This document shows positions 1 through 5,264 of a stretch of 5,264 nt of DNA, one piece after another. The notes below the pieces were generated by a model, which saw nothing but the letters and a program-made list of their open reading frames with translations, did not search any database and was not told the origin of the DNA. The translations under genes were made by a program, and so were the position numbers. Position 1 is the stretch's first letter. Each line of letters starts with the position of its first letter. The stretch is taken from positions 1-5,264 of the forward strand of contig JAPLGK010000106.1 of assembly GCA_026390195.1 (NCBI GenBank). The letters run 5' to 3'. The DNA is from Caldisericota bacterium (GTDB taxonomy: Bacteria; Caldisericota; Caldisericia; Cryosericales; Cryosericaceae).

Positions 1-8
1 ATCACGAC

Positions 9-30
9 TGCGACGGCGTTGACCGTCGCA
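9..30. repeat. Perfect inverted repeat, 8-bp stem
   Basis: TGCGACGG (9-16) and CCGTCGCA (23-30) are perfect reverse complements around a 6-base loop. Neither strand has a T-run after the stem, so it is not a convincing rho-independent terminator. It could be an operator, an RNA stem belonging to a gene left of the window, or chance. Its role is unknown. The bases around it (1-57) show no start codon with a ribosome binding site. Confidence 0.45.
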
Positions 31-50
31 CACAGAGGGAACCTGAGCAC

Positions 51-83
51 AAAACCCGTTGCCGCCCCTTCGGGGGCGGCAAC
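51..83 (-). terminator. Probable rho-independent terminator of the acidic Cys-rich gene
   Basis: An uninterrupted 11-bp GC-rich stem pairs GTTGCCGCCCC (58-68) with GGGGCGGCAAC (73-83) around a 4-base loop TTCG (69-72). Read on the minus strand it lies 45 bases past the stop codon of the gene ending at 129 and is followed by GGGTTTTGTG, a short and imperfect T-run. On the plus strand there is no T-run, but the loop would be the very stable C(UUCG)G tetraloop. I assign it to the minus strand because the only visible gene ending nearby is there. A role for plus-strand transcripts from the left cannot be excluded. Confidence 0.55.
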
Positions 84-128
84 CAGCGCAGCAATTGCCG
101 AAAGAATACTCATGAACAGATGCTGTCC

Positions 129-740
129 CTAGTCCTTGAGCCCCATGAGCTCATGCATCGAGAGATATGCCTCGGCGTCGCCGAGTTCCTTGATGACAGT
201 GATGACGGCGTCCTTCGTGTCCACAGGCAGCGCGCGGAATGCGTCCGTGTCGGTGAGCAGGGCGTCGGCCATGGAAACGGATACCGTGCCGATGTAGTCG
301 TCGTCCATCAGTTCGTTGGCCAGAACACGAGCCTGGTCCCCGGCCGGCACGAACAGGGCCTGGCCAAGATAGATGACTTCGGACTTCTCGTCCTCGTCGT
401 CACCCTCGTCGTCCTCGGCTTCCTCGTCCTTGCCATCTGCGGCGTCATCTCCGCCCTGGCAGCGGCAGGACTCGCCCTCGGAGTGCTCGTTGCCGTCCTT
501 GCAGCAACCGCCGCCGCACTCGCAGTTGTCGTCGTCGCCACCACAGGAGCACTCTTCGCCGTCCTCTTCCAGTTCGTTAGCCCACGGATGGAACTCCGAA
601 ATGCGAACGGTGACGCCGTCGAGGTCACGCTCCACGACGACGTGAGACTGTTTCTCGTCAAGGTGGTAGTGCCACTTCTTGAGAATCTCTTCGCCTTGCT
701 CAATGCTTTCGATATTGTTGACAGCCACCTGGATCAGCAT
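129..740 (-). CDS. Acidic protein with central eight-cysteine cluster, unknown function
   Basis: A 203-residue protein that I do not recognise. Three parts are visible. Residues 1-57 look like an ordered alpha/beta unit. Residues 58-121 are low complexity: eight Cys in short pairs (C64-x-C66, C73-x-C75, C79-C80, C92-x-C94) among Gly and Asp, then an almost wholly Asp/Glu stretch (98-121). Residues 122-203 again look folded, with a hydrophobic strand (IYLGQALFVP) and helices. The Cys pairs plus nearby His86 suggest metal binding, as in metallothionein-like proteins, but this is inference. There is no signal peptide or membrane segment, so it is probably cytosolic. The ATG at 740 is chosen because GGAGG (747-751) sits six bases upstream and a -10-like TACAAT precedes it. 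It is transcribed divergently from era. An overlapping plus-strand frame (120-809) lacks a ribosome binding site and is judged a shadow. Confidence 0.8.
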   Translation of the reverse strand: MLIQVAVNNIESIEQGEEILKKWHYHLDEKQSHVVVERDLDGVTVRISEFHPWANELEEDGEECSCGGDDDNCECGGGCCKDGNEHSEGESCRCQGGDDAADGKDEEAEDDEGDDEDEKSEVIYLGQALFVPAGDQARVLANELMDDDYIGTVSVSMADALLTDTDAFRALPVDTKDAVITVIKELGDAEAYLSMHELMGLKD

Positions 741-746
741 GGGGAA

Positions 747-751
747 CCTCC
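747..751 (-). promoter_or_regulatory. Shine-Dalgarno site of the acidic Cys-rich gene
   Basis: Reads GGAGG on the minus strand with a 6-base spacer to the ATG at 740-738. It decides both strand and start for this locus, where a long plus-strand frame also exists, and shows that this organism uses Shine-Dalgarno initiation, in contrast to the neighbouring era start. Confidence 0.8.
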
Positions 752-771
752 AATGGGATCGTATGCAGTTT

Positions 772-799
772 ATTGTACACGTGTTTGTGTGGGGCGCAA
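772..799 (-). promoter_or_regulatory. Candidate promoter for the acidic Cys-rich gene
   Basis: On the minus strand, TACAAT (777-772) matches five of six bases of the -10 consensus. TTGCGC (799-794) lies 16 bp upstream as a weak -35, with only TTG conserved. Transcription would start near 765, giving a leader of about 25 bases that contains the GGAGG site. The elements lie back to back with the era promoter. Confidence 0.5.
777..784. promoter_or_regulatory. Palindrome ACACGTGT between divergent promoters
   Basis: A perfect 8-bp palindrome that overlaps the edge of the minus-strand -10 element and touches the candidate era -35. A protein bound here could affect both promoters. It is short enough to be chance, and no second copy is seen in the 78-bp region. 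Confidence 0.25.
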
Positions 800-812
800 A
801 AGCCTTTAGAAT
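785..812 (+). promoter_or_regulatory. Candidate era promoter, leaderless type
   Basis: TAGAAT (807-812) matches the -10 consensus at five of six positions, and TTGTGT (785-790) is a weak -35 with 16 bp spacing. The -10 ends six bases before the era ATG at 819, so transcription would begin at or next to the A of the start codon. No Shine-Dalgarno-like sequence lies in the 20 bases upstream of that ATG, which agrees with a leaderless mRNA. Confidence 0.5.
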
Positions 813-818
813 GCTATT

Positions 819-1709
819 ATGAAGAGTGGATTCGTATCGATTTTTGGCAAGCCCAGCGTCGGGAAGTCCTCCCTGATGAACACCATCCTTGGTACCAAAC
901 TATCCATCGTGTCGCCCAAACAGCAGACCACGTGGTACAACATTCTTGGCGTCCTCAACAAGAAGGACGCCCAGGTCTGTTTCGTCGACACGCCTGGATA
1001 TCACAAGGTGAGTAAGAGCAAGCTCAACAAGTACCTTGTCGACACGGCGCTGCAGTCGCTGGAGGACATCGAGGTCGTCTACTTCGTCATCGACCAATCG
1101 GCCTATCCTGACGCGGAGTACGAGGAGATGATCGCCATCGTCATCAAGCTCGCCAAGCCGATCTTCCTCGTCGTCAACAAGCTGGACCTGGACACGGCCA
1201 AGCGCCATGAGATGGTAGCTGCTCCCTTCGTGGAGAAGCTCCATCCGACCGCCGTCTTCCACGTTTCGGCAGCGACCGGCGAAGGCGTCTCGCCACTGGT
1301 GAAGGCAACCATCGACGCAATGCCGGTCGGTGAGCCCTATTTCGACGACAAGACTCTGACGTCCCACCCAATCGAACTCATCGTTGCGGACGCCGTGCGC
1401 GAACAGCTGTTCAGCCGCCTGCAGGACGAGCTCCCCTATTCGACGGCCGTCGTCACGGACGACATCTCCGAGTCCGTCAAGGGTATCCGGGCGATGGTCA
1501 GCGTCTACGTCGCCAAGGACTCTCAGAAGGGCATGATCATCGGCAAGGGAGGCGAACTCATCGCGACCATCAAGGATGTCGCCCGCAAGAACCTTGTCCA
1601 TTTCCTGGGCGAGCGGGTCGAGCTCGACCTCCGCGTCAAGGTCGAGAAGAACTGGAACCGCAAGCTCGTGACCATGAAGCACTTCGGGCTGGCGGTCAGC
1701 AAGAAGTAG
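819..1709 (+). CDS. era: GTPase Era
   Basis: A full-length 296-residue Era, the usual size. Era binds GTP and the 3' end of 16S rRNA and acts in maturation of the 30S ribosomal subunit. The N-terminal GTPase domain shows G1 GKPSVGKSS (10-18), switch I/G2 QQTTWYN (35-41), G3 DTPG (57-60), G4 NKLD (120-123) and G5 SAA (150-152). The C-terminal type II KH domain has the RNA-contacting IIGKGG loop (240-245) and ends in the family-typical VKVEKNW segment (273-279). Two departures from the family are clear: the conserved Arg after QTT is Trp39, and the usual PNVGKST is PSVGKSS. The Mg-ligand Thr38 is kept. The ATG at 819 puts G1 at the expected distance from the N-terminus. There is no ribosome binding site, and a -10-like TAGAAT lies just upstream, so translation may be leaderless. 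The gene is monocistronic here, divergent from the acidic Cys-rich gene, and ended by a terminator at 1735-1762. Confidence 0.96.
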   Translation: MKSGFVSIFGKPSVGKSSLMNTILGTKLSIVSPKQQTTWYNILGVLNKKDAQVCFVDTPGYHKVSKSKLNKYLVDTALQSLEDIEVVYFVIDQSAYPDAEYEEMIAIVIKLAKPIFLVVNKLDLDTAKRHEMVAAPFVEKLHPTAVFHVSAATGEGVSPLVKATIDAMPVGEPYFDDKTLTSHPIELIVADAVREQLFSRLQDELPYSTAVVTDDISESVKGIRAMVSVYVAKDSQKGMIIGKGGELIATIKDVARKNLVHFLGERVELDLRVKVEKNWNRKLVTMKHFGLAVSKK

Positions 1710-1734
1710 CCTGTCCATCGTCTATCGAACGCAC

Positions 1735-1762
1735 AAGCGCCGGGCTCACGCCCAGCGCTTTT
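1735..1762 (+). terminator. Rho-independent terminator of era
   Basis: AAGCGC (1735-1740) pairs with GCGCTT (1755-1760) and GGGC (1742-1745) with GCCC (1750-1753), with a single C/A mismatch (1741/1754) and a TCAC loop. The right arm runs into TTTT (1759-1762). It starts 25 bases after the era stop. On the minus strand the same stem is followed by only TTGTGCG, so it would be a weak terminator for the converging gene that ends at 1822; no better one is seen for that gene. Confidence 0.8.
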
Positions 1763-1776
1763 CCATACGCCTGATG

Positions 1777-1797
1777 CTGAGGTCCGCCCCCCCTCAG
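1777..1797. repeat. Short hairpin with C-run next to an orphan Shine-Dalgarno
   Basis: CTGAGG (1777-1782) pairs with CCTCAG (1792-1797) around a 9-base loop. A run of seven C (1787-1793) spans most of the loop's right half and enters the right arm. The right arm includes the first two bases of the AGGAGG at 1796-1801, so the stem could partly mask that site in a plus-strand RNA. There is no T-run on either side, so it is not a terminator. Confidence 0.3.
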
Positions 1798-1805
1798 GAG
1801 GAAAT

Positions 1806-1883
1806 ATGAAGAACGGACGGTCTACGACGGGCCGGGGCTGGCCGCGACAGCCTCGCCTTCGATCAGGTCTGCAGGCTCCATGA
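1806..1883 (+). CDS. Possible 25-residue basic peptide (orphan small ORF)
   Basis: The frame starts with ATG at 1806, four bases after a perfect AGGAGG (1796-1801), and ends at TGA (1881-1883). The peptide begins MKNGRSTTGRGW, has five Arg and one Lys, and has no acidic residue. From 1822 it runs antisense to the last codons of the minus-strand gene. It has no clear promoter of its own and lies past the era terminator, so it would need read-through or a weak unseen promoter. It could be a real small protein, the relic start of a lost gene, or chance. The strength of the Shine-Dalgarno is the only positive evidence. Confidence 0.2.
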   Translation: MKNGRSTTGRGWPRQPRLRSGLQAP

Positions 1884-4018
1884 CGATGGTCCCTCCGGTC
1901 ACGTACTTCACCGTTCCTTTGCGCGCGACCAGTTCCTTGAGTTCCCAGGGGAAGTTGAATTCGATGGCGCTGACACCTCTGAGGAAATCCGAACGCATGC
2001 TGAAGCGGACTTTGTCGCCCAGACGCTGCATGCGCACGGACAGTTCACCGAACGTAGACTGCAGGCCGTGTACATCAATGCCATCCCCAGCAAACAGCTC
2101 GGGCGTCGGCACCGGGAGGATGCTCAGGTAGGTGCCGCGTTCGACGAAGATGAGGCTGGTCAGCAGCTCGATGGCGAGCGCCGTGGCGACGGCGCTGTGC
2201 CGTGGACCGGCGAGAGCTCTCCTGGTGTGCAGGTCGATGTAGTCGGGAAGGGCGTCGGACACCCCAAGCTGCTGGAGGGCCTCCTGCATCAGACCGTACT
2301 CGCCACTCTCACGGCGCAGAACCAGAGCTTTGGCGCACAGCAGTGACAGACGGATGTCCCCGAGCGAGCCGAGGCAGGGGTTTGCGATGAAACCGTCGTG
2401 CAGCCAGTGCTCGGCGATCCAGCTCATGCTGCCCGTCAGGATAGCGTCTTCCGTGCCGTGCGCGCCGAACAGTGCATACGCCACGACCGGGCCTATGTCG
2501 GCAAACGTCGGCTTGCCCGGGCCGACATCACTGCCGGCCGCATCCACCTGCTTGAGCAACCGCAGCTGGAGGTCGTCACACAGTCTGAGCCGCAGGTCGT
2601 CCTTCTCGGAAAGCATGCTCTGATAGCTCTCGATCGCTTTGCCCAGCACCAGGTGCAGCATAGGGCCGGAACGCCGCAATGGTCCCAGCAGGCTGATGGC
2701 GACAGGCTCCACCGTCGTCTGCGACTGGCTGAGCCGGGTGACGAACTGGTCCACGGCGGGGAATAGCTGTCTGCGGAGCTGCACCTGGCGCGCCGTCTTC
2801 AGATGCCAACCCAGAGCGATGACGAGGCTGGCGTACGCAAACACCTCATCCGCCGACAGAGCGGGCCCTGCGGGCAGTTGCGCCGCATAGGAGCGCAAGA
2901 GGCCGGAAGCCGTGTCGATCTCGCCCACTCGGTCATACGCCTCGACGAGCGCCGGCAAGGCAACGGCATCTACGCCGTCGTCAAACGCCGACGCAGCGCT
3001 GGCCTCGAGGGACGACAGGTGAAGCAGCTGGTTGGCGGCAAAACGGTTGAGGCGCTCGTCGCCCGTGCGATATCCAACGTGCTTCTCCTGCGTCACGACG
3101 AGCCGGTGCTCCTGCTCGAGGATCCCAGCACTCTGTCCAAGGAGGAGCGTAAGTTCCTCATGCTTGCAGGTGCGGTCTCTGTCGACAAAGAAGAAGAACG
3201 CGATCTCCGTGTCACCACCAGGTTCGAGCTGATGATCGAATGCAAGCCGCAACTGCATAAGCCCCGTCGGCGAAACGACTTCGCCACCAGCATCGGCGTC
3301 GACCATGCTACCAGTCCGGGGGTCGTAGACGGTGGCCCTGGTGCTGCTCGGTCGCTCACGGGCAAACGCGACGCGCTGCCCGTTGAGGATGATGAGGTTT
3401 TCACGGGAGAAGCTGAACCGTTCCAGACTGGTGATGCCCACCTCGTCGAACGGCTTGATGAGGAGGACGAGGGTCACAGCGTGAAACTGGTCGCTGGTGT
3501 TACGCAGCCGGAACGTGACTTGAACGAAGGGTAAGTCCATCAGTCCATGAGGAAACGCACTCCTGGTCACGGTGAGTTCGGGTGCCGTCATGATGATGCG
3601 GTGGATGCCATCTTCGAAGGAAGCCGTCGTCGCCCTCGGGTCATACGCTGCGGAGGAGCAGACCTCGCGCCCTTCCACCTGGGCCACGTAGTCGATGGTG
3701 GCAGGTACCAGCGTCAGGATGAGCGTCCCGCATTCATCCGCCCGCACGCCTTCTGGATGGCGGGGCAGTCCCAGATGCGTCAGGCGCTCGCCGGTCAGAT
3801 TGTCCCACGACGGGACACTCCCAGCCTCGCCGGCAAGCTGCACCTGTATGTAGCGTGGCAGCTCCTCGGGCTTGAACAGTGCCGAGGCCGTCTGCGTCAG
3901 CACCGTTCGCAGGTTGGCCTCGGATTCCGTGCGCACCTGTCCCGCGCCGCCGATGATCTGCAGTCGGTCCAGCACGTCGCTCGCAGCCTGGCTGAGGATG
4001 ACCGTGCGGACTCGCTTC

Positions 4019-4029
<11 letters not shown>
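1822..4029 (-). CDS. Six-hairpin glycosidase-like protein, function unknown
   Basis: A 735-residue protein with the layout of alpha/alpha-toroid glycoside hydrolases (GH15/glycogen-debranching type), judged by pattern, not alignment. Residues about 100-285 look like a beta-sandwich; VTFRLRNTS (171-179) and LIKPFDEVGITSLERFSF (190-207) resemble the 'RPFNPxGxxxI' stretch of such domains. Residues about 320-635 are mainly helical, as expected of the toroid. Residues 611-665 (GxxxxILPVPTPELFAGDGIDV...STFGELSVRM in outline) resemble the family's toroid-to-beta-sheet junction, 'LLPGVPxEWL...FG.LS'. The helical part seems short for a full toroid, and I see no convincing pair of catalytic Glu/Asp motifs, so it may be a non-catalytic or highly divergent member. 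No signal peptide is seen: the N-terminus (MRSRKRVRTV) is basic but lacks a hydrophobic core. The ATG at 4029 overlaps the pyrG stop by 11 bases and has no strong upstream ribosome binding site, so translation is probably coupled to pyrG. The gene is real; the fold call is moderate. Confidence 0.75.

Positions 4030-5264
<1,235 letters not shown>

Noticed and set aside
1..132. Open plus-strand frame from the left edge to TAG at 130, possibly the tail of an upstream gene
   Set aside because: It is only 43 codons with no recognisable protein features, and it would run through both hairpins and into the end of the minus-strand gene. Chance is the simpler explanation.
120..809. Plus-strand 229-residue frame with a hydrophobic stretch that looks like membrane helices
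   Set aside because: It is antisense to the acidic Cys-rich gene. Hydrophobic residues opposite Asp/Glu codons are the expected mirror image (GTC opposite GAC, CTC opposite GAG). It has no Shine-Dalgarno and its end runs through the era promoter.
900..1718. Minus-strand 272-residue frame opposite era
   Set aside because: It is a shadow of era in GC-rich DNA. Its protein is a mirror of the Era codons with no family features, and era is unambiguous.
1777..1797. Hairpin as a terminator for the minus-strand operon
   Set aside because: The stem is only 6 bp and neither strand has a T-run after it.
2803..3534. Plus-strand 243-residue frame opposite the glycosidase-like gene
   Set aside because: It is a shadow frame. 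The minus-strand frame is continuous for 735 codons, joined to pyrG by a stop/start overlap, and has sensible protein features.

Overview
The window is bacterial chromosome of fairly high GC content. It carries two universal housekeeping genes, era (ribosome assembly GTPase) and a partial pyrG (CTP synthase), plus two poorly characterised genes. It has no rRNA, tRNA, CRISPR array, insertion sequence or phage gene. Both housekeeping proteins are bacterial in type. Era departs from the usual family sequence in its G1 and switch I motifs, which suggests a lineage away from the well-studied Proteobacteria and Bacilli. I cannot name the phylum from the sequence alone.

Layout from left to right. 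Positions 1-128 are non-coding as far as I can see and hold two perfect hairpins; the second (58-83) is a probable terminator. A minus-strand gene (129-740) encodes a 203-residue, strongly acidic protein with a cluster of eight cysteines in its middle. A 78-bp divergent promoter region (741-818) separates it from era (819-1709, plus strand). The acidic gene has a normal Shine-Dalgarno sequence. Era has none, and a -10-like TAGAAT ends six bases before its ATG, as in leaderless transcripts. Era is followed by a rho-independent terminator (1735-1762). A consensus Shine-Dalgarno plus ATG then opens an orphan 25-codon frame (1806-1883). This frame runs antisense to the end of the next gene.

The right two thirds is a minus-strand pair read from right to left. 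pyrG (5264 down to 4019) has lost its N-terminal part to the window edge. Its stop overlaps by 11 bases the start of a 735-residue protein (4029 down to 1822). That protein has the layout of a six-hairpin (alpha/alpha toroid) glycosidase-like protein, but I could not find clear catalytic residues. The overlap implies co-transcription and probably translational coupling. The pair converges on era.

No defence system or other multi-gene accessory system is evident. The items most worth a second look are the Cys-rich acidic protein sharing a promoter region with era, the apparently leaderless era transcript, the altered Era switch I, the glycosidase-like protein coupled to pyrG, and the orphan Shine-Dalgarno/ORF between the convergent genes.
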